The notes beneath the pieces were generated by a model. It worked only from the letters and a program-made list of their open reading frames with translations, was not told the origin of the DNA and searched no databases. Positions 31,524-40,428 of a DNA stretch of 64,000 nucleotides are shown piece by piece. This DNA is from an uncultured Christensenella sp. Lineage in GTDB: Bacteria > Bacillota > Clostridia > Christensenellales > Pumilibacteraceae. The stretch lies in the NCBI GenBank assembly GCA_910577945.1, contig CAJTNI010000009.1, forward strand, positions 1-64,000, in the 5' to 3' direction. Position 1 is the first letter of the stretch; each line of letters opens with the position of its first letter. Position numbers and translations under genes: made by a program.

Positions 31524-32137
31524 ACTATTTGATGATAAACACTGCGGAGGGCACGCGCGCGTTGCTCTTTGCCGACGGCAATTATCATTACGACGAAAAC
31601 ATGAAAAACGCGGGGTCGGAAACGCTTTTGCCCATGATAGACGGGCTGCTCGCGCGCGCGAAAATCAAGATATCAGACGTGGATATATTCGGCGCGTGCA
31701 TAGGTCCGGGGTCGTTTACGGGCTTGCGCGTGGGGCTTACGACCGTAAATACGTTTTGCTACGCGCTCGATAAACCGTGCTTCGGGGTAAACAATTTGCG
31801 CCTCAACTCATATAACAATATGAACGCCAAAGTGATTTCCGTCGCCGACGCGGGCAATAAGGTGTGTTATATCGCGGGTTTCGACGGCGATACGGAGATT
31901 ATCGAAAACAAGTGCGTCACGCTCGACGACGCAAAGCGTATTATTGCGGAGCATGCCGATTTCGGCGTGTCTACGGACAATAAGCTGGCGGCGGTATTCG
32001 GCGGCACTGCGGGCGTGGGCGAGCGCGAGCTGCGCCTCGTCGCGGAACGGGGCTTGGAACAATCGGAGCGGCAAACTAGGCTTTTGCCGCTGTACGTGCG
32101 CAAGGCTCAGCCCGAGCGCGGCGAAGGCGACCTATGA
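31520..32137 (+). CDS. tsaB: tRNA t6A biosynthesis protein TsaB
   Basis: 205 residues. Inactive ASKHA-fold paralog that supports TsaD. Motifs: the N-terminal MNYLMINTAEGTRALLF and the diagnostic GACIGPGSFTGLRVGL near residue 62. ATGA overlaps on both sides (tsaE and rimI) show a tightly coupled tsaE-tsaB-rimI block. Sequence after residue 110 is more divergent, as usual for TsaB. Confidence 0.94.
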   Translation: MNYLMINTAEGTRALLFADGNYHYDENMKNAGSETLLPMIDGLLARAKIKISDVDIFGACIGPGSFTGLRVGLTTVNTFCYALDKPCFGVNNLRLNSYNNMNAKVISVADAGNKVCYIAGFDGDTEIIENKCVTLDDAKRIIAEHADFGVSTDNKLAAVFGGTAGVGERELRLVAERGLEQSERQTRLLPLYVRKAQPERGEGDL

Positions 32138-32562
32138 CGGTGCGAAAAGCCGTTGCCGCGGACGCGGGCGTTATCGCGGCTGCGGAGCGCGCGTATATGG
32201 ATTGCCCGTGGACGGAAGCGCAGGTGTCGGACGAGATAGCCGACGAACGCGTTACGTTTTTGGTAGCCGAGGACGGCGGTGCGCTTATCGGGTATGTATC
32301 TGCAAAAACGACGCTCGACGAATGCGAATTCGGCAATATCGCGGTTGCGGAAAATTATCGCCGTCGCGGCGCGGCGAGCGCGCTGATGACCGAGCTGTTT
32401 CGCGCGGTAGCGGCCGCGGGCGCGCGAAAGGTTTTTTTGGAGGTGCGCAGCGACAATATCGCCGCCGTATCGCTGTACGAGCGGTTCGGGTTCGAGGTAT
32501 TGCGCGTGCGTAGCGGATATTACAACGGCAAAGACGCAACGGTAATGATAAAAAATTTATAG
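32134..32562 (+). CDS. rimI: Ribosomal protein S18-alanine N-acetyltransferase-like RimI
   Basis: 142 residues. GNAT fold with FGNIAVAENYRRRGAASALM (acetyl-CoA loop, about residue 70), FLEVRSDNIAAVSLYERFGF and VRSGYYNGKDATVMI, the latter typical of RimI. It acetylates N-terminal alanines of ribosomal proteins. Its position after tsaB is the standard arrangement. Confidence 0.93.
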   Translation: MTVRKAVAADAGVIAAAERAYMDCPWTEAQVSDEIADERVTFLVAEDGGALIGYVSAKTTLDECEFGNIAVAENYRRRGAASALMTELFRAVAAAGARKVFLEVRSDNIAAVSLYERFGFEVLRVRSGYYNGKDATVMIKNL

Positions 32563-32586
32563 CTTGAATAGCTGTCGGAGTGTGCC

Positions 32587-33291
32587 ATGCTTATCGAAAT
32601 CGACGGCGTTGCGTGCGAGTACGAAACGCATATCGTAAACGACGGCGACACGCTGGTGTTTTTGCACGGCTGGGGCGGCGACCTGCGCTCGTTTGCGGGC
32701 GCGTACAACGCCGCATGCGATTGGGGCGTGAACGCCGTCAACGTCGCGTTCCCGAAAACCGTGCCGAGCGATTGGGGCATATACGACTACGCGACGCTTA
32801 CCGAGCGCGTTTTGCAAAGCGCGGGCGTCGAAAATCCGATATTGATAGGACACAGCTTCGGCGGGCGCGTCGCGGTGATTCTCGCGTCGCAGGGCAAATG
32901 CAAAAAGCTCGTGCTCACGGGCAGCGCGGGCTTGAAGCCGCGCTTCGATATTCGCAAAAAATACAAAATCGCCAAGTACCGTTACAGAGTAAAACACGGC
33001 AAACCGCTTGACGGAACAGGCTCGATTGATTATAATAATACCGAGGTCGGAATGCGCGGAGTGTTCGTGCGCATAGTCAATTCGCATCTCGATAGGCTTT
33101 TGCCGTATATCAAGTGCAAAACGCTCATCGTGTGGGGCAAGACCGACCGAGAAACTCCGCCGTACATGGCAAGGCGGTTTAAGCGCGGCATAGCGGACAG
33201 CGCGCTCGTATTTATCGACGGCGGGCATTACGGCTACGTCGAGAGCAACTGTAAATTTTTGCGGCTCGTCAAATCTTTCGTTTTGGAATAG
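32587..33291 (+). CDS. Alpha/beta hydrolase
   Basis: 234 residues, no signal peptide. Oxyanion region LVFLHGWGGDLRSF (about residue 22), nucleophile elbow ILIGHSFGGRVAV (Ser about residue 90), acid strand TLIVWGKTDRETP and catalytic histidine in VFIDGGHYGYVE. Ribosome site CGGAG (32576-32580). It lies 5 bp before the membrane-bound Mur ligase gene, and the pair may act on the same envelope substrate; that link is inference. Confidence 0.9.
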   Translation: MLIEIDGVACEYETHIVNDGDTLVFLHGWGGDLRSFAGAYNAACDWGVNAVNVAFPKTVPSDWGIYDYATLTERVLQSAGVENPILIGHSFGGRVAVILASQGKCKKLVLTGSAGLKPRFDIRKKYKIAKYRYRVKHGKPLDGTGSIDYNNTEVGMRGVFVRIVNSHLDRLLPYIKCKTLIVWGKTDRETPPYMARRFKRGIADSALVFIDGGHYGYVESNCKFLRLVKSFVLE

Positions 33292-33296
33292 GATTT

Positions 33297-34874
33297 ATGG
33301 ATTACTACGTATCAGTTGGGCTTATAGCGGTTGCGGCGTTGCTGTCGGGCGCAATAGGATTGCCGATTATAAAAATCATTCAGCTTTCGGGGTACAAGGC
33401 GCGCGGCGTCGTCGCTTGGTGGAAAGCCACGGCTTACGACGCGCCCATAAGATATTTTGCGCTCATGCTGCTGAGCTTTATAGCGTCGGTAGTGTTCGTC
33501 GGCTGTTTCTCGTCGTTTGAATACGTGCGGTATTGTGCGGTATTGCCGTACGTAATTTTGTGCGCGGTGTTTTTGGCGGCGACGGTGCGCAACGGAAATT
33601 GCAACGCCAAGTTTACGGGCAGAGTAAAGCGGCTGTTCGCGCTCAACATGTTGATATCGCTGATTCCCGCGGCGGGCGTGGCGTGGGCGACGTACTATTC
33701 GCCGTACTGCCAAACGCTTGCCGCCGCTTTGGGCTTGCTTGCGCCGTTTACCGTAATTGCGGCAAACGCCGTGACTTCGCCGTTCGAGCGGCTCAACAAC
33801 AAAAAATACGTAAAGCGTGCCAAGCGCAAGCTCGCCGAGCAAGCGCCTATTGTAATAGGCATTACGGGCAGCTTCGGCAAAACCACGGCAAAGAACATGC
33901 TGGCGGCAATGCTCGGCAAAAAGTATACGGTGCTTGCAACGCCGGGCAGCTTTAACACGCCGATGGGCGTGTGCTTGACGGTAAACAACGAGCTCGACGG
34001 ACAGCAGGTATTTATAGCGGAAATGGGCGCGCGGTATAAGGGCGATATCGCCGAGCTGTGCGCCATAGCTTCGCCCAAGTACGGCGTTATAACGTCGGTC
34101 GGCGACATGCACCTGGAAACGCTTAAAAGCCGCGAGGGCGTCGCTAACGCCAAATTCGAGCTGGGCGACGCGTTGCCCGCCGACGGGCTGCTTGTGCTTA
34201 ACGGCTATAACGCCGATTGCGCCGCGCTCGGCGCGCGCGACACTGCGTGCAAAAAGCTGATTGCGTCGAACGGCGCGGAGGCTTCCGCGGAAAGCGTCGT
34301 AATCGACGGGAACGGCACGAGCTTCGAGCTTACCGTAAACGGCGAGACGCGGCATGTGTGCTCCAAGCTGTTGGGCGCGCACGTCGCCGAGCTTGCCGCC
34401 GTTTGCGCGGCGGTGGCGGGCGCGCTCGGCGTATCGACGGACGATATCGCGACAGCGGTGGCGGAAATGCCGCCCGTAGAGCACAGACTGCAACTCGTGC
34501 CGTCGGCGGACAGCGAGGTTACGGTAATCGACGACGCGTACAATTCCAATCCCGTCGGCGCAAAAAACGCGCTCGCCGTGCTCGACTGCTTCGACGCGAA
34601 AAAGATAATCATTACGCCCGGCTTTGTCGAGCTAGGCACGATAGAAAAACAGTGCAATACGGAGCTGGGCGCGCAAATCGCGGCGGTTTGCGATTATGCG
34701 TTTTTGGTCGGCTCGCGTGCGACGGATATCAAAAAGGGCGCGCTCGGCGCGGGCATGAACGAGTCCGCCGTCAGCGTGTTCGGCTCGCGCGACGAGGCTG
34801 TGGCGGCGTTGAAGGAAATTACAGGCAAGCGCGCAATACTGTTTGAAAACGACTTGCCCGACAATATCAAATAA
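33297..34874 (+). CDS. Membrane-embedded MurF-like Mur ligase
   Basis: 525 residues. The first 160 residues hold about five transmembrane helices (roughly 4-26, 52-74, 76-97, 113-135, 138-158), absent from normal MurF. Then comes a complete Mur ligase: ATP site VIGITGSFGKTTAKNML (residue 188 on), TPGSFNTPMGVCLTVN, EMGARYKGDI (MurF-type), a central KFELGDALPADGLLVLNG block, PPVEHRLQLVP and the VIDDAYNSNPVGAKNAL ligand motif with TPGFVELG. MurF adds D-Ala-D-Ala to UDP-MurNAc-tripeptide; a membrane-tied form might use a lipid-linked or polymeric substrate instead. The substrate is unknown. Confidence 0.88.
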   Translation: MDYYVSVGLIAVAALLSGAIGLPIIKIIQLSGYKARGVVAWWKATAYDAPIRYFALMLLSFIASVVFVGCFSSFEYVRYCAVLPYVILCAVFLAATVRNGNCNAKFTGRVKRLFALNMLISLIPAAGVAWATYYSPYCQTLAAALGLLAPFTVIAANAVTSPFERLNNKKYVKRAKRKLAEQAPIVIGITGSFGKTTAKNMLAAMLGKKYTVLATPGSFNTPMGVCLTVNNELDGQQVFIAEMGARYKGDIAELCAIASPKYGVITSVGDMHLETLKSREGVANAKFELGDALPADGLLVLNGYNADCAALGARDTACKKLIASNGAEASAESVVIDGNGTSFELTVNGETRHVCSKLLGAHVAELAAVCAAVAGALGVSTDDIATAVAEMPPVEHRLQLVPSADSEVTVIDDAYNSNPVGAKNALAVLDCFDAKKIIITPGFVELGTIEKQCNTELGAQIAAVCDYAFLVGSRATDIKKGALGAGMNESAVSVFGSRDEAVAALKEITGKRAILFENDLPDNIK

Positions 34875-34929
34875 CAAATTATCAAGCTTGACGGCGCGCG
34901 CGGCGCGCTGCGGTTACGGAGAACAACGC

Positions 34930-35649
34930 ATGAAAAGAACGGTGCTCGTTACGGGCGGCGCGCGCGGCATAGGGCGGCAGATGGCGCTCGATTTCGGCGC
35001 GGCGGGATACAACGTGGTAATCAATTACAATAAGTCGGAAGGACAAGCCATGGCGCTTGTCAACGAACTGAACGACAGGGAAGTCGCGTGCCAAGCGATA
35101 AAGGCGGACGTGTCGAACGCCGCCGAGGTCGAGCGCATGGTAAAATCGGTGATGTTCGGCGCGGTTGACGTATTGATTAACAATGCGGGCATTGCGCACA
35201 TGGGGCTTTTGCAGCACGACAGCGAAGAGGATTTCGACCGAGTAATCGGCGTGGATTTAAAGGGCGTTTGGCTTGTGACGCGCGCGTGCCTGCCCGCAAT
35301 GATAGAGCGCGGTTACGGGCGTATTATCAATATAAGCTCGTTTTGGGCGGAGCGCGGGTCGAGCACGGAAACGCTGTATTCGGCTGCGAAAGCGGGCGTA
35401 AACGGGCTTACGAAAGCGCTGTCGCGCGAAGCGGGCGAATATGTAACCGTAAACGCGATTGTCGCGGGACTCATAGCGACGGAAATGAACGACCCCGTGC
35501 CGCCCGACGCGCTTATAAGAATAGTGGATAACACGCCCGTGCGCCGTATAGGCAGACCCGAGGACGTGAGCCACGCCGCGCTGTTTCTCGCCGATGAAAA
35601 GTCGTCGTTTATAAACGGCGCGCTTTTGCACGTGGACGGAGGGTATTGA
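34930..35649 (+). CDS. Short-chain dehydrogenase (FabG-like)
   Basis: 239 residues. NAD(P)-binding TGGARGIGRQMA (TGxxxGIG) at residue 8, NNAGIAHMG, the catalytic set S-Y-K in NISSFWAERGSSTETLYSAAKAG and the C-terminal FINGALLHVDGGY. This matches 3-oxoacyl-ACP reductases and related alcohol/sugar reductases. It is preceded by GGAG (34919-34922). There are no other fatty-acid synthesis genes nearby, so the substrate remains open. Confidence 0.9.
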   Translation: MKRTVLVTGGARGIGRQMALDFGAAGYNVVINYNKSEGQAMALVNELNDREVACQAIKADVSNAAEVERMVKSVMFGAVDVLINNAGIAHMGLLQHDSEEDFDRVIGVDLKGVWLVTRACLPAMIERGYGRIINISSFWAERGSSTETLYSAAKAGVNGLTKALSREAGEYVTVNAIVAGLIATEMNDPVPPDALIRIVDNTPVRRIGRPEDVSHAALFLADEKSSFINGALLHVDGGY

Positions 35650-35656
35650 TATTCGT

Positions 35657-36319
35657 ATGATAGATATAGACGCTTACGTAAAGAGCTTGACGGACGAGTG
35701 CGTCGGGGCTTTCGGGAAAAGGCTCGCGTATATCGGCTTGCAGGGCAGTTATATGCGCGGCGAGGCGCACGACGGCAGCGATATAGATATTATGGTCGTA
35801 ATAGACGGAATGACCGTCGCCGACTTGGACGAGTACAGAGCTGTTTTGGAGCGCGTCGGGCATTTCGAACTGTCGTGCGGATTTATTTGCGGCGTCGCCG
35901 AGCTGGCGCGCTGGAATCCGTTGGAAATATGCAATTTATTGCATACGACTAAGGACGCATACGGCGAGTTAAAGCCGCTCGTGCCCGAGTATACGCGAGC
36001 CGACGCGATAAACTTCTTAAAGTTGAGCGTGGGCAACGTTTATCATATTTTGTGCCACGGCTACCTGCACGCGAAAAATCAAAAGGAAACGGCGCGTCTT
36101 GCCGAATTATATAAGGGCGTGTTCTTTATTATTCAAAACCTGCACTACTTGGAAAGCGGCGAGTTTATAGTCGGCAAAAAGGCTTTGGTGACGCGCGCGG
36201 GCAAAGCCGACTCCGAAATACTGTCAATGCCTCAAAGCGGTTTCGATTTCGACTCGGCGTTCGGCAAGCTTTACGATTGGTGCTGCGGCGCGCTGGCGCG
36301 TTTGTCCGAGATTAAATAA
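35657..36319 (+). CDS. Nucleotidyltransferase-domain protein
   Basis: 220 residues. The N-terminal part has the polymerase-beta-type signature LQGSYMRGEAHDGSDIDIMVV (GS-x10-DxD, residues about 29-48) where the two aspartates bind metal. The C-terminal half is helical, similar to HEPN-like or kanamycin-nucleotidyltransferase C-domains (FLKLSVGNVYHILCHGYLH). It could modify a small molecule, such as an antibiotic, or a protein. It is the last gene of the operon, before a strong terminator. Confidence 0.82.
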   Translation: MIDIDAYVKSLTDECVGAFGKRLAYIGLQGSYMRGEAHDGSDIDIMVVIDGMTVADLDEYRAVLERVGHFELSCGFICGVAELARWNPLEICNLLHTTKDAYGELKPLVPEYTRADAINFLKLSVGNVYHILCHGYLHAKNQKETARLAELYKGVFFIIQNLHYLESGEFIVGKKALVTRAGKADSEILSMPQSGFDFDSAFGKLYDWCCGALARLSEIK

Positions 36320-36332
36320 CCGTAATTTATTT

Positions 36333-36376
36333 CAAACAAAAATACAACCGCTATTCGGCGGTTGTATTTTTGTTTG
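36333..36376. terminator. 19-bp perfect inverted repeat, bidirectional terminator
   Basis: The arms at 36333-36351 and 36358-36376 are perfectly complementary around a 6-nt loop; each end is A/T-rich, so it can end both the plus-strand operon and the minus-strand surface-protein gene. Confidence 0.92.
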
Positions 36377-36386
36377 CGTCGGTTTA

Positions 36387-39300
36387 TCAATCGTCGAGAT
36401 TGTCGTCTTGCGCCTCAGGCTCTTGCTCGGGGGCAGAACCTGCGCCGTCGTCGGCAACGGGCGTATCGGCGTCGCTTTGCGCGTCTGTTTGCGCTTGCGG
36501 CTCGTCGAAATCATCCTCGGGCATTACGTCCGCATTGCTGTCGTCGGGCGTATCTGCGTTAAGCTCGTCGCGTTGCGCCTGCAATCTTTCGATATCTTTG
36601 AGCGTCGCGTTGCGGTCGTACTCGGTAGTGTACGTCGTTTTCTTCTTGCTCTTAACCTTTTCGCGAATACGCATTACGACGATGAGTATGATAGCCGCAA
36701 GCATGCACGCGCTGAATATTATTGTGGGAATAATCCACCAAGCAATGTCGCCGCGCGTCGATTCGGTGTTGTCGGAGGAATCGTCCTTCTTTTCGTCGGA
36801 CAGCCTGACCGCTTTTTGATACGTTTTGTCGAGGTCGTTCGCCGCGTCGTCGAACGCCGTATTGTTGATGGAGGTGAGCTTAACGTCGCCGACTATAAGC
36901 TTGCCCTGAATATACTTGGTTCTACTGTCGCCGCCCAAGGAGATATCGAGCCCGATTTCGCCGCCGTTCTCGCCCGTGGCGATAAAGAACGTGTAGGTCT
37001 TGAACGTTTCGTAATCGCGAGTTTCCTCGTGATTTTTCGATTGCAGGGTAGAGGTATCTTTGATATTTTCAAATACGTCCTCGACCGTGCCTTTGAGCGC
37101 GACGTTTGCGCCGATTGCGTTCTCGTTGTTCTTGGACGCTTCGTCGATAAGCACCTTGACCGTCACGTCAAGCCTGTAATAGGTGTTGGCGACGAGCGAC
37201 AGCGTGTTGTCGTACGAATACTTGGTGTAGCCGGGCGCGGTGTTGTAGATATACAGCATGTTGCCCGAAAGGTCCTTCTTGTCGAAGCCGTCGTACGGCG
37301 TCGTGCTGTCGGAATCGAACATGCCGCTCTTTACGTTGGAGTTGGCGGTGGTGGACGACCAGCCGTACAGCGTGCCTAAGCCGTTGCCGTTCATATACGA
37401 GTATGCGTCGTAGTAGTCGAGCGACGGCGCTTTGAACGAGTACATGCCGAATTTAAGCGTTTTGAGCAACGCCTTGTTGGTCGTTAATTGCTTGTATTCG
37501 TCGAGCAGCGCGGCAAACTCGGCGTCGACGGTCGAGTCCTCGCTCGCGGCTTCCCACTTGGCTGCCGACACGCTCTTAACGTAAACGTTGCCGTCGGAAA
37601 GCTTGCTGCTGTTATCCTTGCGGTCGTTCATGCCCAGCCAAACCTCTACGTTGAGCGTCTTTTCGGAAAGCGGCGCGTCTACGTAGAATGTGTAGGCTAC
37701 GAATTCTTTGTGCGTATCGGTGATATTCTCGATAGTGGAGAGCACCGCGCCTTCGGACGTTTTGAGCACGAGCGACGCGCCGTAGCCGTTGTCGGACACG
37801 CCGTCTACGGCGAGCTCGACGGTCATTTTGTACGCGCTGTCCGTGGGCACGGTTATGTTGGGCGAGGTGTAGCAGAACGCCGTTTTCGTGACGGACGAGA
37901 GAATGAGCGCGTTGTAGAGCGGTGCGTTGACGAACGTGGCGGGATTGCTAACGCCGGGGATTACGCCGCTCTTTTTGATTTGCATAAACGTAGCCGTATC
38001 GGTGGGAATTAAGCCGTAAACCGCGTTTTCGGTGTCCACCTTGGCTTTGGAGAACCCTTTGTTATTCACGGCGTCGGGCGTGCTTTGCGTAAAGCTCGCG
38101 ACGGGCAGGGGATACTCGAACTTCTCGTAATCGCCGACCGACATGAAGTTGCCGTTGGTCACGCCCGTGTCTGTCGCCGCCTTGTCGAGCGAAAGCACGT
38201 TGCCGCCGTCAGCGCCCGACATTTCGGTGTACTCGCTGTACGAAACCTCGCGGAAGGTCACGTTGTCGAACATCGCGATTCCCGAGGACTGCGATTCGGG
38301 CGAGCCGAGCCACAGCTCGAAATGCACGGTCAGGTCGGAAAGCACAGAGCCCTGAATGTAAACGACCTGCTCTTTCCAGCCGTAGTGCGCCGTGGCGCTG
38401 TCGTCGCCGACGAGGCTGTCGTACCATTGTTTAAGCTTGTTGTCGTTGTCGGAGTTGTTGGCTTGACCCTTGACGCCGATGGAAATGCCCGTGCCGTCGG
38501 TCACGGAATCGCCCTTGACCCAAACGCCGAAGCGGTAGTATTTGAAGCGCTTGATAGTCACGTCGGGCGAGGCTACGCCGCGCGCGCCCTTATCGAACGA
38601 CTTGGTGCTGTTGTTATACGTGCTGATTAAAAGTATGTTGCCGTTGCCGCCGAACCCGTCGTTGTTGTTGTTGATAACGTTGTGGTATTCGGACCTGCCG
38701 AGCGGCGCCCACGGGTTTTTGGTAAACCCGAATTTATTTTCTTCGATATTTACGCGCTTTGCGGAGTCGTAAACGGAAACGGCAGCCGTGCCCGACGATA
38801 CGCTGCTTTCCTCGTCGGGGTCGTAAACGGCGTTGGTCCACAGCTTGTTGTTCTCGTCGTCGGAGAACGAGCCTATTTCCTTGCCGTCCGCCGTGAAGAA
38901 TTCGGTGTCGTACAGGTCGATAGCCATGCTCGTGCCGTTCTTGCCGACGGTCACGTTGTCTCTGTCGGTTTCGGTAAACACGCCCGTGTTGAACGCGTAA
39001 TCGAATGCGGAAATTCTGTACGCCTCGACGGTGTCGAAGAAGGCGTAGCCCGACGCGGCGCGCGCGGTGGCGAGCGGCTTTTCGTCCTCGGAAACGGCGT
39101 TGCCTATGCCGAGCGACAGGTTGACAGTTTTGGAAAGCGACGCGGACGTGCGCACGTAGATATTGTACTGCACCCAACCGTAATCGTTGTCTTTATTGAG
39201 CTCTCCGAGCGACTTGACAGTGTTGATATTGACGAACGAGCAAGTTTCGCCGAGCCCCGTAAGCTTGATGGTCGCGCCGGTGTCGGGCTTGAAATTGCCC

Positions 39301-39812
39301 GTTTTGACCCAGGCGGAAACGCGGTAGAACGAATTGGGCTCGAACGTCATGTCCGCGGACTTGTAGGCGTAAATAGCCTCCGCGCCCTTGGGTGTGTTAA
39401 TCAACAGCGTTTTGGCGTCCGTGTTCTCGCGCTCGGGCTTGCCGAAAATGGTAACGGGGATAAGGTCCTCGGTTTTGTACTCGTCGTATTGGTCGAGTTT
39501 GTATTCCTTATTGCCCTTTTTGTCCGCGGTGTTGTAGGCTGTAGGGGTGAGGTCCACCACGCCCGCGACGATATTCGCGTCGCCTACGGCGTCCTTGGTC
39601 CACGACGACGGCTCGCCGGGCGTGCCGCTGCCCGAGTCCGAAAACTGCGTGTTGGCAAGCGAGAGCGAAGTGAGCTCGAACTCGGTCGTGTCGCTCTCCG
39701 CGCGCGCAAACGGCAACACAAAAACGAGCGAGCCGAACACTAGCGCGATTGCCAACGCAATCGAAACAACGAGCGCCGACGTTACAGTGGTTAATCTTTT
39801 GATATTTCGCAT
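36387..39812 (-). CDS. Large membrane-anchored surface protein with four carbohydrate-binding-like modules
   Basis: 1141 residues. A signal peptide (hydrophobic 14-36, then FARAES) starts it. The extracellular part repeats about four times a beta-sandwich pattern like galactose-binding/CBM modules: a strand with FYRVSAWVKTG, YRFGVWVKGDS, YKMTVELAVDG or YYRLDVTVKVL, a charged loop, a strand such as WVQYNIYVRTS or AYTFYVDAPL, a LSLGIG/FELWLGS/VEVWLGM/LDISLGG turn, and a closing strand like AMFDNVTFREVS. One transmembrane helix (about residues 1020-1045) is followed by basic KVKSKKK and a roughly 90-residue acidic tail rich in D, E, A and P. No catalytic domain was seen. A sugar- or cell-surface-binding receptor or scaffold is likely. 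Confidence 0.85.
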   Translation of the reverse strand: MRNIKRLTTVTSALVVSIALAIALVFGSLVFVLPFARAESDTTEFELTSLSLANTQFSDSGSGTPGEPSSWTKDAVGDANIVAGVVDLTPTAYNTADKKGNKEYKLDQYDEYKTEDLIPVTIFGKPERENTDAKTLLINTPKGAEAIYAYKSADMTFEPNSFYRVSAWVKTGNFKPDTGATIKLTGLGETCSFVNINTVKSLGELNKDNDYGWVQYNIYVRTSASLSKTVNLSLGIGNAVSEDEKPLATARAASGYAFFDTVEAYRISAFDYAFNTGVFTETDRDNVTVGKNGTSMAIDLYDTEFFTADGKEIGSFSDDENNKLWTNAVYDPDEESSVSSGTAAVSVYDSAKRVNIEENKFGFTKNPWAPLGRSEYHNVINNNNDGFGGNGNILLISTYNNSTKSFDKGARGVASPDVTIKRFKYYRFGVWVKGDSVTDGTGISIGVKGQANNSDNDNKLKQWYDSLVGDDSATAHYGWKEQVVYIQGSVLSDLTVHFELWLGSPESQSSGIAMFDNVTFREVSYSEYTEMSGADGGNVLSLDKAATDTGVTNGNFMSVGDYEKFEYPLPVASFTQSTPDAVNNKGFSKAKVDTENAVYGLIPTDTATFMQIKKSGVIPGVSNPATFVNAPLYNALILSSVTKTAFCYTSPNITVPTDSAYKMTVELAVDGVSDNGYGASLVLKTSEGAVLSTIENITDTHKEFVAYTFYVDAPLSEKTLNVEVWLGMNDRKDNSSKLSDGNVYVKSVSAAKWEAASEDSTVDAEFAALLDEYKQLTTNKALLKTLKFGMYSFKAPSLDYYDAYSYMNGNGLGTLYGWSSTTANSNVKSGMFDSDSTTPYDGFDKKDLSGNMLYIYNTAPGYTKYSYDNTLSLVANTYYRLDVTVKVLIDEASKNNENAIGANVALKGTVEDVFENIKDTSTLQSKNHEETRDYETFKTYTFFIATGENGGEIGLDISLGGDSRTKYIQGKLIVGDVKLTSINNTAFDDAANDLDKTYQKAVRLSDEKKDDSSDNTESTRGDIAWWIIPTIIFSACMLAAIILIVVMRIREKVKSKKKTTYTTEYDRNATLKDIERLQAQRDELNADTPDDSNADVMPEDDFDEPQAQTDAQSDADTPVADDGAGSAPEQEPEAQDDNLDD

Positions 39813-39848
39813 GAAAACACCTTTTACGATTTTTCTTATACGTTTTCT

Positions 39849-39877
39849 ATTATATAGTAAGCGCAGGCAAATTGCAA
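39849..39877 (-). promoter_or_regulatory. Promoter of the surface-protein gene
   Basis: On the minus strand TTGCAA, 17 bp, TATAAT, with a 30-nt leader and AAAGGTG before the ATG. Confidence 0.82.
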
Positions 39878-40065
39878 ATGTTTTGAGGTCAAAATCGCGT
39901 TTATGCCGCAATTTTCTTGCTTTGCGGTTTTGCCCGACGGGTGCGTTCGCCGTCGCCGCGTCGGAAGGCGGGCTGGCGGCTTCGAGCGCGCGGTCGCAAC
40001 GCGTAAAGCCGAATAAGACGGTCGTCGTGCGGTTATTTTTTGCAAAACCGCGCAAAACTATTTAC

Positions 40066-40428
40066 ATGAACGGCAGAGTGAAAACGGCGGTCGCCTACGG
40101 CGCGAGTGCGGCGGTAGGCTTGATATCGGGATTTTTCGGCGGGGGCGGCGGCATGCTGTGCGTGCCGCTGTTGCAGTTTCGCGGCTTGGACGTCAAGCGC
40201 GCGCACGCCACCGCGCTTATAGTCATATTGCCGTTGTGCATAGTGAGCGCGGCGATATATATAGCCAACGGGTATTTCGACGCGAACGCCGTAATGTGCG
40301 CGATAATCGGAGTGAGCATAGGCGGCGCGGCGGGCGCGCTCGCGCTCGACAAGCTCAACGGCACGGCGATAGGCGTGATATTCGCCGCGCTGATGATAGC
40401 CATAGGGATAAAACTGATAGTAGCATGA
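40066..40428 (+). CDS. TSUP/TauE-SafE-type transporter, half-size subunit 1
   Basis: 120 residues, about four transmembrane helices. The N-terminus has the glycine motif SGFFGGGGGMLCVPLLQF and ends in a FAALMIAIGIKLI helix; full TSUP transporters (sulfite, sulfoacetate or similar anions) have two such halves in one chain. The next gene, overlapping by ATGA, encodes a second half, so the functional unit is probably a heterodimer. No clear ribosome site precedes the ATG; a GTG at 40027 in the same frame is an alternative start. Confidence 0.8.
   Translation: MNGRVKTAVAYGASAAVGLISGFFGGGGGMLCVPLLQFRGLDVKRAHATALIVILPLCIVSAAIYIANGYFDANAVMCAIIGVSIGGAAGALALDKLNGTAIGVIFAALMIAIGIKLIVA

Noticed and set aside
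33312..34493. 393-codon open frame on the minus strand
   Set aside because: Antisense to the Mur ligase gene; its translation is rich in R and A without domain motifs.
38682..39743. 353-codon open frame on the plus strand inside the surface-protein gene
   Set aside because: It is antisense to a gene with signal peptide, repeats and membrane helix; long antisense frames are expected with GC-rich codon use, and its translation has no recognisable motif.
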